This document shows, piece by piece, positions 50,109 through 61,400 of a stretch of DNA of 64,000 nt; position 1 is the stretch's first letter, and the number at the start of each line of letters is the position of its first letter. A program made the translations under genes and the position numbers. Source of the stretch: Auanema rhodensis (taxonomy: Eukaryota; Nematoda; Chromadorea; Rhabditida; Rhabditidae); NCBI GenBank assembly GCA_964057225.1, contig OZ059894.1, positions 8,814,131 to 8,878,130 on the forward strand, read 5' to 3'. The notes under the pieces were generated by a model, which worked only from the letters and a program-made list of their open reading frames with translations, ran no database searches and had not been told where the DNA came from.

Positions 50109-50618
50109 TAAAACAAATTTAAAAAATATTTATACGCTTTGTTCATTTTATCTCGCGATTTATCTAATGTAGATAACTATTATTAATTTGAGTAATTAAT
50201 ATATAATACATTGAATCCCTATGGAAAATAGAAAATCACCTCAATAGGTCAGCTCTATTCATTTTAAAGATCGTTGTTCGCCAACCTAGACACAATCTTC
50301 GACTTTTCAACAGGATGAACAAAACTAGAGAGATCCTTTAAAGATACGAAATGGACCTGTTCATTATTGTTACAATTTCATTAATGAATTTTTTATGTTT
50401 TCGTAACACCAAATAAAACATAAACTAGAGGTTTTTTATATCAAGAATTTTTAGTTTTCTTATGTTAGGAATGTGTTTAGCATTATCCACTTCCATTCAT
50501 GATCATGCAGATGTAACAAAAATTTGAAATTAGGAACAAATTAATTCATTAGAAATATTTTAAAATGATTCGAAGCACAAAGCTCAATTAATAACAAAGT
50601 TTTTAATAACAAAGCATA

Positions 50619-50878
50619 TCGTTTCGCCTACTCCCCCCATCAGATTATCATTAGAGCGCATGCGTTTTTTACTCGAAAATACAGTCTCATCTCTGCGAGT
50701 TTATTACTTTTGATTTTTGTTGAAACTCGTTCCATCTGGGGGGTGATACCTCCCAGACCCCCCGGATCTCGGATAGAGCACTCCACCTAGTTTATGCGAA
50801 GCTGGTGCGTGCCCAAAATGTTATACGCGCGCTCTAATGTTAACTCTCTGATTATTAGGACAGGAGTGGGCGAAACGA
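50619..50878. mobile_element. TA-flanked MITE, 260 bp, at duplication boundary (copy 1)
   Basis: Outer inverted repeats TCGTTTCGCC and GGCGAAACGA, with an inner shared CATTAGAGCGC arm. TA sits on both sides. GC-richer than its surroundings and without coding capacity. On the right it abuts a truncated exon homologous to S4. Confidence 0.75.
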
Positions 50879-50880
50879 TA

Positions 50881-51380
50881 TATAAGAAAACTAAGTATAA
50901 CAGTTAAAATTATACTTAAAGTATTCCGATCATTGTACAAATAAATCTTCATAATTCTAAGCACAGACACGTTGGAAGAATAAGAGGATAGTGTCTTCGT
51001 GATATATGAAAAAATTGATGGGTACCCTTTCACGAAAAGTCTTCAAGATTTGAGAAGATATCTTTGTACATCCGAGATGTACAAAGATATCTTCTCTTTT
51101 CGGGATCAAAAAGTGTGCTTGGACAAGTTTTCTTTATGTCTTCTGTTCTTTAAAATACGTTTAACATGTGAATTCAGTCTACTTGTGTTCCCATGGATCA
51201 AAGAATAAGATGGGTAGATAACTAAACATAATTGAATGTGAATTGAATTTGATATGTTGTAGTGATCTTTCATTCAACGACTGGAAATTTTAAAAGAAAG
51301 TAAAATACCTTTTATATTCAAGGATAGAGAAAACTGTACTTATTACATGGTTGATTATTTAAATATTATCTGATTCAATC
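50881..51380 (-). pseudogene. Truncated exon 1 and 5' flank copied from S4
   Basis: Homologous to 55875-56355. The coding part starts with the ATG at 50952 (MKIYLYNDRNTLSIILTVIL) and is cut at 50881, where the MITE begins. The rest of the gene is missing. Small indels and substitutions separate it from the S4 region, so it is older than the unit 1/unit 2 duplication. Confidence 0.8.
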
Positions 51381-51522
51381 CACATACTATTTAAAGAGCC
51401 TCTTTGCACGAATAATTCATTTCCCAATAACTTAATTTTTTGCTGTATATTTATATATTTTTTATATATTTTAACACTGAAGTCAACAACAAAATAAAAA
51501 TTTACCTGAACTAATCCAGATT

Positions 51523-53176
51523 ATGCTGCCAGACACTTTCAAACGGATTTCTCAGACAACTGTAGAAAAGATGGATTTACAACTATTATTAGATGAATCA
51601 GCAATTAGTGACAAACAGGAAACAAAAATAATGAAATCATTTACTATTCAATTATGTTTCTTCATACTAATGTTTGTCTGTATAATCTATTCAATCCAAA
51701 CATTGGGCATTTATACTTGTGAAACACACAGATTCAATGATTTAGTGTATAATTTGCCTATTTTGAGAAGATCCCCATTGAAAGATTCTGAATATTCTGC
51801 GTACGTAAAGTCTAATATAAGGAATTTCATACAAAGAACAGGTAAAACTTAAGACGATTTATGCTTATTTCGTTTATGATTCATGTCTCGTTTGTACTAA
51901 CTTTTCATCAGCAGTTTTGGTACCAAACATTTGATAAATGTTTGAAAGACACTTTCTAAAACAAAAAATATTGAAATATCTTCAAGATAAGAGAAAGTTA
52001 CAACCTTTGAACAATCTATTTCTCAATTAAAAAAGAAAGCATTTTAATAAAATCAAACGATAGTTGTCATTGTGAAACTGTGTGCCAATCGGCAAACGAG
52101 ACGGTTTTTATGTTTTTAGAAAGGGTCTATGTTTTATTATTTACCGATGAATAAATTTAGATTGGGTCGACAATGAAGTTAAGCCTTTCCTTCATGCTAT
52201 ACAAAATTACCGAGTAATTAGTCTTAATTCAATGAAGTGATATGAGAATATTTTTAGTTGGTTCCTGAACTTCAGCTCTCTCATTGTGTAATCACCAAAT
52301 CATTGTCAACAATACTTTTGAATGTCATATGTTATATATATGATACTGAAGGATTTTTGGGTAATGGTTTAGATTTTAATGATGGATTTTGGGATGAGAA
52401 GTACTTTTGAAAATTTTTTTCTGACTTTAGAAATTTAATTATAGACTTTGTAATGGGCGAAACAGAGTTAAAACTTATGAAGATTTAAAAAAGAATATGC
52501 CATTTGGAAACAATAATCTTGTTGTTCTACGAGAACCTTTAAGTAGATTTATAAGTGGTTTCTTGGACAAATGTACAAGGTAACAACTAGACTTAATAAT
52601 ATGTTTACTTATTATTCTTCTAGAGAATATAAATGTTTTGACTGTGAATTAAGCGATGTGTTTTGTGTTTTACAAAACCTAAAATCGAGTTTAATTGATA
52701 TTCAACTTGTAGTTTCAAAACTATATCCATGGCAGTTTGAATTAGCACACTTAGCTCCACAAACCTGGTTAGTTCTATTGATTATATAATTACAATCAAA
52801 CCCTGTTTCAGGTACTGTAATATGTCACACACTTATGAAAATGGGGTTTTTATTAAATATGGACACGGAGATGAGCATGAAAGAATGATAAAAGATTTGT
52901 CAGCAGCACTTATACAGCTTGACGTTCCACGCGAAAAGGTTGATTTCATTCAGCGAGAACTTTTAAGTACGTCGATTTAGTATTTGAAACTCTTTCATTT
53001 ATAATTTCTATTTTTCAGAAGATAATCGTTCACCTCATACAACAGAGGATTGGGACCTAAGACCAAAGACATATCAAAAAATTCTCACGAATCAAACTAT
53101 ATTTGATTTATTTATGAATATATTTAAGTTGGATTATGAAGCGTTTGGTTTTGAGTTACCGAAACTTATAGTGTAG
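51523..53176 (+). CDS. Carbohydrate-sulfotransferase-like protein (S3), recent duplicate of S2
   Basis: Seven exons: 51523-51841, 52161-52213, 52258-52400, 52445-52579, 52624-52767, 52812-52966, 53019-53176; 368 aa. It differs from S2 at about a dozen residues. These cluster in the anchor (ILMFVCII versus ILILVCIF), just after it, and around the CFDCELSDVFC segment. The PAPS motifs are unchanged (LREPLSRFISGF). Introns are as similar as exons, so the duplication is recent and selection cannot be judged. Confidence 0.87.
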
Positions 53177-53369
53177 AAATTCGCAAATATTTAGTATTGT
53201 TTTTGAAATTGAATAATTAAATTAAATATAGTTATGAATAAATATATATTAATGCAAGTTTAAAAAAGTAATTATTCATTAAAAACGTTTAACGCAATAT
53301 TTCACGTGGTACGTGAAGTGATCTCAAACAACAGTTTATGCTAATTTTTTTCAAATTAGTGAATTTCTG

Positions 53370-53429
53370 AAGAATCTCATACAATAATAATAATAATTAT
53401 TATTATTATTATTATTATATGAGATTCTT
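53370..53429. repeat. Hairpin-forming palindrome, copy 2
   Basis: Same structure as 50049-50108; the trinucleotide repeat numbers on the two arms differ, consistent with slippage. Confidence 0.8.
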
Positions 53430-53939
53430 TAAAACAAATTTAAAAAATATTTATACGCTTTGTTCATTTTATCTCGCGATTTATCTAATGTAGATAACTA
53501 TTATTAATTTGAGTAATTAATATATAATACATTGAATCCCTATGGAAAATAGAAAATCACCTCAATAGGTCAGCTCTATTCATTTTAAAGATCGTTGTTC
53601 GCCAACCTAGACACAATCTTCGACTTTTCAACAGGATGAACAAAACTAGAGAGATCCTTTAAAGATACGAAATGGACCTGTTCATTATTGTTACAATTTC
53701 ATTAATGAATTTTTTATGTTTTCGTAACACCAAATAAAACATAAACTAGAGGTTTTTTATATCAAGAATTTTTAGTTTTCTTATGTTAGGAATGTGTTTA
53801 GCATTATCCACTTCCATTCATGATCATGCAGATGTAACAAAAATTTGAAATTAGGAACAAATTAATTCATTAGAAATATTTTAAAATGATTCGAAGCACA
53901 AAGCTCAATTAATAACAAAGTTTTTAATAACAAAGCATA

Positions 53940-54199
53940 TCGTTTCGCCTACTCCCCCCATCAGATTATCATTAGAGCGCATGCGTTTTTTACTCGAAAA
54001 TACAGTCTCATCTCTGCGAGTTTATTACTTTTGATTTTTGTTGAAACTCTTTCCATCTGGGGGGTGATACCTCCCAGACCCCCCGGATCTCGGATAGAGC
54101 ACTCCACCTAGTTTATGCGAAGCTGGTGCGTGCCCAAAATGTTATACGCGCGCTCTAATGTTAACTCTCTGATTATTAGGACAGGAGTGGGCGAAACGA
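53940..54199. mobile_element. TA-flanked MITE, 260 bp (copy 2)
   Basis: Same element as 50619-50878, again at the right edge of the duplicated unit with a TA after it. Confidence 0.75.
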
Positions 54200-54201
54200 T
54201 A

Positions 54202-54689
54202 CCAGCGCCAGCATAGCTTCAAACAAGTAAGCTTCAGCATCTTAATCGTACTGAATATCTACGAAGAGAACTTGGTTGACGTACATCCAAATTCTCCCAT
54301 TCAAATAAAAAATAGACCTTTGGTGTACACCAAACATATCATCAAAAAACTACACCTGAAGTCTTGATGAAACTTCTGAAATTCAAGAAAGAAGACTTCA
54401 AGCAGTTTATGAAATTTTCGGAGACTTCAGAAAATGCTTTCAAACATGATTAATTGATTAATGTTTTCTTAGCTCATTATCGTTATTTAAGACTAAATAT
54501 ATATATTTTTTCTAAATTTTTGTACTTTATGTGAGAAGATGTTAGGGTTTCTAGTTAGCGTCTGACTTTTATCGCGTATATAAAAATTCTTATTTAATCT
54601 GAACGCACTTGGAAACAATTTTTAAAACTATAATACAACGATCGCATTGGCGTATAGGTAAAACAACAATAATTATATTATTTAAGTTA
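54202..54689. other. Intergenic between unit 2 and S4
   Basis: AT-rich, no exon seen. Holds the 3' end of S4. Confidence 0.5.
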
Positions 54690-55946
54690 TTAATTTGGTA
54701 AAGTGAAACCGAAAACATGATAATCATACTTATATATATCTAAAAATATTTTCATAAGTGTTGGATTTGCCCTAATTCGATCAATGACATCTTGTTGTGC
54801 TCGGAAGAATTGCTTATTTTCTGTTTGTAATAACGTAGATTAATATAAAAATATATTCTTACCCATAAGTTGCTGATTAATAACATCTATATCTGATGGG
54901 TCCATATCAAATTTTTCGAGTGTTTCGATATATTTTTTGATAGACATGTCCCATGTATCTTCTTCGTCAAATTTGATGAAATAAGCCGCATTGTAAATCT
55001 TGTCCAATCGACAATTCCTGAATTTTTTCATGACAATGTACTATATATTTTCCTCTTCTCACCATGTTTGCGGAACAAATTTAGATATTTCAGTTATAAT
55101 CCTCAGTCTTTGTGGTACTTTCATCTTGTAAGGTTCTTGTATAATCGCTCGTCTAGCAGATTCTAAAACACATGCGATGTCGTCTGATGCACAACCAAAG
55201 CATGTACGACCTCTGAATTTAATACATTAATTCGTCTAATACAGTATTCAGAATATACCAACCTACGACATTCTGTGTTAAAAATAATTGAAAATCTTGC
55301 TAAAGGATTCCTAAGTGTAACAATGGATCTGTAGCCGAAAGGCAACAATCGTATTAAGTGTTCATATCCAGGAGCCTCGTTTTTATTATCACAAAGACTG
55401 AATAGAATTTAATAAAATATTTGGAAAAAAATGATACTTAGTTCGTATTGCGATGGTTTGATTCTGTTCCAAAAATAAATCTGGATCATACATATAACAG
55501 GCGGCATTTCTCATAATATTGTACATATTTCCATATATTAAGCATTGACTGAATTTCTTAATGTGAACAAGCTAAATAAAATAATTGTTTTCTTTACTAA
55601 AACAATATTAATGAACTTACAGCAAAATCGCTTCTCGCAATCTTAAACGGAGGAATAGGATCGCTGACATCTTGAAAAATGTTTATTTAATGTTATTACT
55701 TGTAATCATACCTGTTTTTAGAAATAGTAAAATATTCCGTTTGACTTGAGAAGTATACGAATTTGAATAGATCAAATCAGATATGGTATCATTAGAGTTA
55801 TCTATTGTTTTCTCTAATTTCACTTTAGAATTCTGATTAATATGCTGGACAATTATAAAACTTAATGGGAATGATATAAGAAAACTAAGTATAACAGTTA
55901 AAATTATACTTAAAGTATTCCTATCATTGTACAAATAAATCTTCAT
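54690..55946 (-). CDS. Sulfotransferase-family protein with degraded PAPS motifs (S4)
   Basis: Seven exons: 55712-55946, 55621-55670, 55438-55571, 55263-55397, 55063-55212, 54863-55017, 54690-54820; 329 aa. Type II anchor near residues 14-35. The fold-specific cysteines and C-terminal motifs remain (CFGC, FVPQTWNC, YKYDYHVFGFTLP). The first PAPS segment reads LVHIKKFSQCLIYGNMYNI, losing the Pro and the K-x-MST core. The 3'-phosphate motif reads LRNPLARFSIIF, with the motif Ser changed to Ala. The frame is fully open with good splice sites, so I infer a catalytically weak or dead paralogue rather than a simple pseudogene. Start chosen at the ATG just after GTGCTTAG; the upstream open frame lacks an ATG. 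Confidence 0.8.
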
Positions 55947-57162
55947 AATTCTAAGCACAGACACGTTGGAAGAATAAGAGGATAGTGTCTTCCTTATATA
56001 TGAAAAGATAGATGGATACCCTTTCACGATAAGAGTCTTCAAGATTTGAGAAGATATCTTTGTACATCCGAGATGTATGATCAAAACGTGAGCTTGAACA
56101 AGTTTTCTTTATGTCTTCTTTTCTTTAAAATGTGTTTACCATGTGAATTCAGTCTACTTGTGTTCCTGTGTCATAGATTAAGATCAGTAGATATCCCGAC
56201 ATAATGGCCTATTGAATGTGAATTGAATTTGATATGTTGTAGTGATTTTTCATTCAACGACTGGAAATTAAAAAGAAAGTAAAATACTTTTTATATTTAA
56301 GGATAGAGAAAACTGTACTTATTACATGGTTGATTATTTAAATATTATCTGATTTAATTAGCTATAGAGATATTATAAAGTGAAAAACAAGATCAAGATT
56401 GTAGATATTCTTCAGTTAATATCTCTAAAAGTTAGCTTAAGTATTTTAAAATCAGAATCAAATCTGATCGGTTTTAGTTTTAGTTGTTAATTTGATGTTG
56501 ATTAAGATGATAAGTAGTTAATCTAACACTTAAATATCTTTTTCATAGTAAATAACTAATCGATGCTATAAAGAAAGAGTTCATCCTACACGTTATGATG
56601 AGTAAGCGTATTATTGAAGTTAATTTACTCCCAGATGAATTGTGGTTTTCGTACTATTACCTACAGAGTTGAGAAAACAAGAAATCTTCTAGTTTTAAAT
56701 TTAATCTCTCTATCTAACAGATCTCCGGAAATCTCCATATCGATCAAATCGCTATGGTCCAGCCAGTTCTCCACAAAGAAGAGAAGCGTTTTTTCTGACA
56801 CGGTCGAATCATACCGTTAGAATAAAGATGTTTAATTTAATACTTTCAAAGATATTTAAATGTTCTCTGGTTCACCGTTGACAGAACTTTTTAAATTTCA
56901 AATTTCTAGAATTATGATCATAAACGTAAGACACATACATATGTGTGTATATGAGTTTCGTGTTATTATACGTCACGAGCTACACTAGCTCCTAAGAATT
57001 ACTTCATGCCCATACAGTTTTCTAAAATAGCCGAAGCCTTCTTTACTGCTCAGTTCAACAAACAAAGAAGCTTGATATCAAAGTTATGAAAACTTCCTCT
57101 TGCTTCAAAACATTCAAACAATTATATTTTTATGTTTTAATCATCTACTTTTAGGTACAGAG
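55947..57162. other. Intergenic, S4 promoter side
   Basis: 55947-56355 is the source-like partner of the fragment at 50953-51380. The rest is AT-rich. A short open stretch near 56600-56820 is not supported as a gene. Confidence 0.5.
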
Positions 57163-58445
57163 TTAAATATGTTGACTTGATGAAATGGAAAAACCAAATG
57201 CCATATAGTCATATTGGAATATATCCCAAAATATGCTCATAAGTTTTTCACTCTTCCTTATTCTTTGAATAGTTAACGTACGTAATGAAGAATGTTCGGT
57301 CGCATGGATCGTTCGACTTGTTTCTGGAGCAAAGTTGTAATTCAAACTAACTTTTTAAAAGCATACTAGACAATTCTTGACGAACATAGTCAATTTTAAA
57401 TTTTGCGACGCCTACAACTTCTAAGGCCTTAGTCAAATCATTAACCATTCGATCATGATCCGGTCCACTGCCATATTTAACAAAATGAGATTCTTGAAAA
57501 ATTTTTGCCATGCTGCAGTACCTATTTGAAAAAAAAATCATGACAAATATGATGTTGCAGTTTACCACGTCTGCGGGGCCAAATGAAGTATTTCGTACTG
57601 GTATTGCCTTTGAGGTGGAAGTACTTCAGTAGCATTAAATAGGCTTTCTTTTAATTTCTTCATTATACATAGAAGATTATCTTTATGACAGTTGAAACAT
57701 TTACGATTTCTGTATATTTGGAATATTATATTACTTTTGATATCTTACCGTCTACATTTATCCAAATAGCCACTAACAAAGCGTGATAAAGGTTCTCGCA
57801 CGATAGTCAAAGTATTGAAGTTATAAGGAAGTCTTCTCAATAACTCGTCGTGACCATTAACTTCATTTCTTCGTAAACATAATCTGAATATAAGAAAAAC
57901 TTAAGCAATCGGATAACATTTATACCTGTTATCCCAAAATCCAGTTGAAATACTTTCGTTTCTTTCGATGAATAATTCTGTATCGAACAAATAACACATA
58001 ACATTCATCATGACTGTGGACATTGTTTTGGTTATAGGGCATTGGTTAAGCTTTAGTTCAGGTACAATCTTAATCAGAATTCGCAGCATGATGCAATCTC
58101 TTATTACTAACCTGGAACCTGTCTTTGGCAAATTGAAATGGAGGAACAACCGTATCATTACTTTCATCTGTGAAAACAATTCAAATATATATATTCAAAA
58201 GATTAAACTCTACCAATGGTATCTAGTATATCTCTCAAATTATTTCTGACGAGTAAGGTATAGTCAGATGGTTCATGGACTTCAGGACATTTTGGATGAT
58301 TATCGCGCAAAATACTACGGTAAGTTTTGATAAAAATTGATGATGTGATTAGAATTATAGAGGTGAAAAATAAAAAATGAATCACGTTAGACTTAAAATG
58401 AGACTTTGAAGTGTTCTTTTTCTCAATAGATGGAGCACCTATCAT
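57163..58445 (-). CDS. Carbohydrate-sulfotransferase-like protein (S5)
   Basis: Seven exons: 58214-58445, 58112-58167, 57926-58068, 57749-57883, 57566-57709, 57367-57521, 57163-57323; 341 aa. Anchor near residues 21-41 (VIHFLFFTSIILITSSIFI). Motifs are intact: IVPELKLNQCPITKTMSTV, CYLFD, LPYNFN, VREPLSRFVSGY with LDKC, LAPQTW-YCSMA, IFQYDYMAFGF. Exon lengths 143, 135, 144, 155 match S1-S3. The ATG lies 7 nt after TTTACAG. Likely an active enzyme. Confidence 0.87.
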
Positions 58446-58937
58446 GACAAGTCTGTAAAAAAATTAAGAAACTTCAATGAAATGTATACAACAGTAAATG
58501 TTCAATTTTTGGAAAAACTGACTTTTAGTAGTAATGACTCTATTTATAACATCTTATTTTTTCCATCTTCTTAATTAAATCTTAGTTATTATACAGTTTT
58601 GCGTTCATGAGTTAACATAACCTCATAATTTAGGTGGTCTATATAGTTGAAGATCAAATAAGACTAATTATAAAAGTAGGTAAAGAATCGCTAAACTATT
58701 ACTTGAATTTGGTGTAGAAAGGAGACAACCGTTCATTAATTAATTTTTCATTTAAAATAAAGTTATGGCATTGTTTTCACGTTATTTTCCACGTAATTTC
58801 CATTTGTTAATCAGTTTTTTATGTTGAAAATAACGGAAAATTTTTGTAAAGTTGTGAATATTTATAACTAAGTGATAAAATAAATGAATTTATATATTAT
58901 ATATTATATATTATATATTAGGTTTCTAAAAAGAAAT
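58446..58937. other. Spacer between S5 and S6
   Basis: No exon. A TATTATATATTA repeat lies at 58893-58921, just beyond the S6 stop codon. Confidence 0.55.
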
Positions 58938-60362
58938 TCAATTTCTTTCTGTTGGATTTTTAGGCAATCGAAAATCAAAGCCTTTAAAATCATTCACATA
59001 TAAATACATGAAATCAGCATACAGGCTTTCATCATTTAAAATGCTATCCATAACATTTTTCTCCGTTTCAGTTGGCTTATTTGGAGTATACTCTGAAAAT
59101 TATAATTTTACATTTGAGCTATATAAGTTATAAAGATATATTACTTATAAGTTCATTATGAATAAATTGCTGTTCTTCTTTAGAAAATCCAAATGATTTT
59201 AATGTTTCAACTAAATCAACGACCGTCTGTTGCCATTTATCGCCTTCGTTTATCTTCACGAAATGAGCAAGTTTTAAGAAATGTCTCATATTACAATTCC
59301 TGAAGAGTATACTGTAAATATCATAGACAATTGAACAAGAAAACCATGATTGTGGAGCAAAAGCTGTTACGTCAGCATTGATGTGATCCTCGTGTTCTGG
59401 GATGATTGAAAGCAAATATTTTATTTGTGATAGTACACACTTCAAATCCGTTCCTTCACAGTTTAGACATTTAACTACAATATTGTTATTTGTTTTCATT
59501 CTGTCATTAAATTGTGTTACCTGAAGCATTTTTCGTTGTAAATTCTTCCGAATCTTCTTCATTCCTAAAGTATTGTTATTTGCTTTTCGTTAATTATAAA
59601 TTGTGTTACCTCAAGCATTTTTCTTTGTAAACCGTTGCAAATCTGCTTAATGGATCACGAACAAAAGCAAGCATATTGAAGCCATACGGCAATCGTTTAA
59701 TTAGATTTTTAGCGTTTAAAGCCATGTGCCAACCTATTGGTTTCCTAATAAAAAATACTTAAAAACTTCACTTTGATTAGTTATTATACTTAAATTTTGA
59801 TTTGGTGAGGTTAACATTCTTCTGGAAGTATCTCTCACTGTCGTACAAATAAAATCCGAGATTTTGTTCAATAATTGGTATGACTCCACTAATTGAACAC
59901 TGACTGTACTTTTTCCCAGCAACAATCTAGGATAGTTAAATAACCTTCAATCATAAATTAGATAATTTATACATGATAGCGATTACCAGCAGATTTGAGT
60001 GGCAGAAGCAGCGTACGATCAGAGCGATCTTAAAAGGAAAAATAAATGTTTTTGATTTTTAAAAAGCAAGAAAACATACACCATTCTACATTCAAATTGT
60101 GCAGCAACCAACGAACGCGTTCAGTATAGTGTGATTTTTCAACATATGGTCCATCCAATATAGTTGTGTTACCTTCACTACACATATAGGGAACATACTT
60201 TTGATATCTTGGAACGGGATTTTTGTGCTTCATAGTAACTACAGCATGAGTTAAATATAATACACAAACAAGGGATATAACTCCATATAATATAGGTTTG
60301 AGGTTAAGAGGAGAAACTTTTACCTCATATGGTAAAATAGTGTCTAAATTTATTTTCTCCAT
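58938..60362 (-). CDS. Sulfotransferase-family protein with an extra mini-exon (S6)
   Basis: Eight exons: 60090-60362, 59987-60028, 59790-59926, 59610-59744, 59521-59564, 59345-59474, 59145-59299, 58938-59092; 356 aa. Anchor near residues 24-43 (PILYGVISLVCVLYLTHAVV). The first PAPS segment is altered (IVAGKKYSQCSISGVIPII), but VRDPLSRFATVY with KEKC is kept. The 44-nt exon 59521-59564 is absent from the other members and arises from a local duplication of the exon-4 donor area; phases on both sides still match. The exon 1-exon 2 junction is the only open solution I found but departs from the family pattern (phase 0 instead of 1), so that part is less sure. Confidence 0.72.
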
Positions 60363-61400
60363 ACGAGCAGAGGAATATATAATAGAAGTGAATAGCCGTC
60401 GGGGATATCTTTTGAATATTTATATATATATATGTATCATGAACTGAAAAGGTATTCATTAAAGAACACAAACCAGATTATCTTCAAAGAGTGCAAGACG
60501 TGAAAGAAAAATCGAGTTTGATCAGATCTCAATCAGCTTTCTCATTTGAATTATTCTATGCCTCAGATCCATATCAGATACCCACAGAGATTACCCATTT
60601 AACAGCATACTATACACAAATTAAACCAATATTGAACTTGTTGATTTTTAGTATTTAATTTTTTCATAATGTACCCAATTATTTAATTCTAAATACGAGT
60701 TTGGGATTTATAAAAAGTTGATATTGCCATTGCCAAGCTGGACCAGCGTCGGGTCTGGAACATCCACGGATTTCAGGATTGGTTTAGAAAAGCATATATA
60801 AAAAATATTAAGAAGAAAAAAAGGATTTTATAAAACAAAGTGGAGATATTCTCTCGTAGTTTTGAAGATTGATGAAGCCATCTTCAGATTATAATGGAAA
60901 AATCTACAACGGTATCAAATTTTTTATTTGGAAGAAAGGCTTCTTTAAAGGTTTTTAATTTTTTTTCAATAAAATATTTGAAGATCCAGATAAGCTAGCA
61001 TAACTGTGTAAGTCTTGAATTTTGATACTTGAATCATTGTTTCATTATCTGATTCTTTAAACCTTGAAGATTTCTCACCAATGATCTTTAAAATGAAATG
61101 CGTTGATGGGACTGGTCATTGTTTAAAAATATAAGACCAAGAACGATTAAGATTGACCAAATATCGTTCAATCTCCGATATTACCGAAACATTTTTAATC
61201 TTTTTATTTATATATGTATAAATGTGTATTTTCTCATGGGTGTGTAACAATTTTTAAACATATAAATCTTACAGGTTTTATAAGTTGCGGTAAAACTTAA
61301 GCCATTTATTGGAACAGCTGGAAAAATGACAAAGCGGGCACGTTATTTACAATAAATTAGATTAAATTAACAAATAAATAAATAAATAATTATTTCAATG
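60363..61400. other. Intergenic; S6 promoter and 3' end of the LDLa gene
   Basis: AT-rich with a short (TA)n at 60420-60433. No exon found. Confidence 0.5.

Larger units (their letters stand above)
48058..50880. repeat. 2.8-kb tandem duplication unit 1
   Basis: Near-identical to 51381-54201 (offset 3323, then 3321 after a 2-bp deletion in intron 3). It contains the whole gene S2, its flanks, a hairpin and a MITE. The unit ends exactly at the TA flanking the right end of the MITE. Confidence 0.93.
51381..54201. repeat. 2.8-kb tandem duplication unit 2
   Basis: Second copy of 48058-50880, separated from it by the 500-bp S4-derived segment. Right of 54201 the sequence is unrelated. Confidence 0.93.

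Noticed and set aside
56600-56820. F-box-like start (LLPDELW) near 56620, plus strand
   Set aside because: The frame stops after a few codons and no continuation was found; too short to call an F-box pseudogene.
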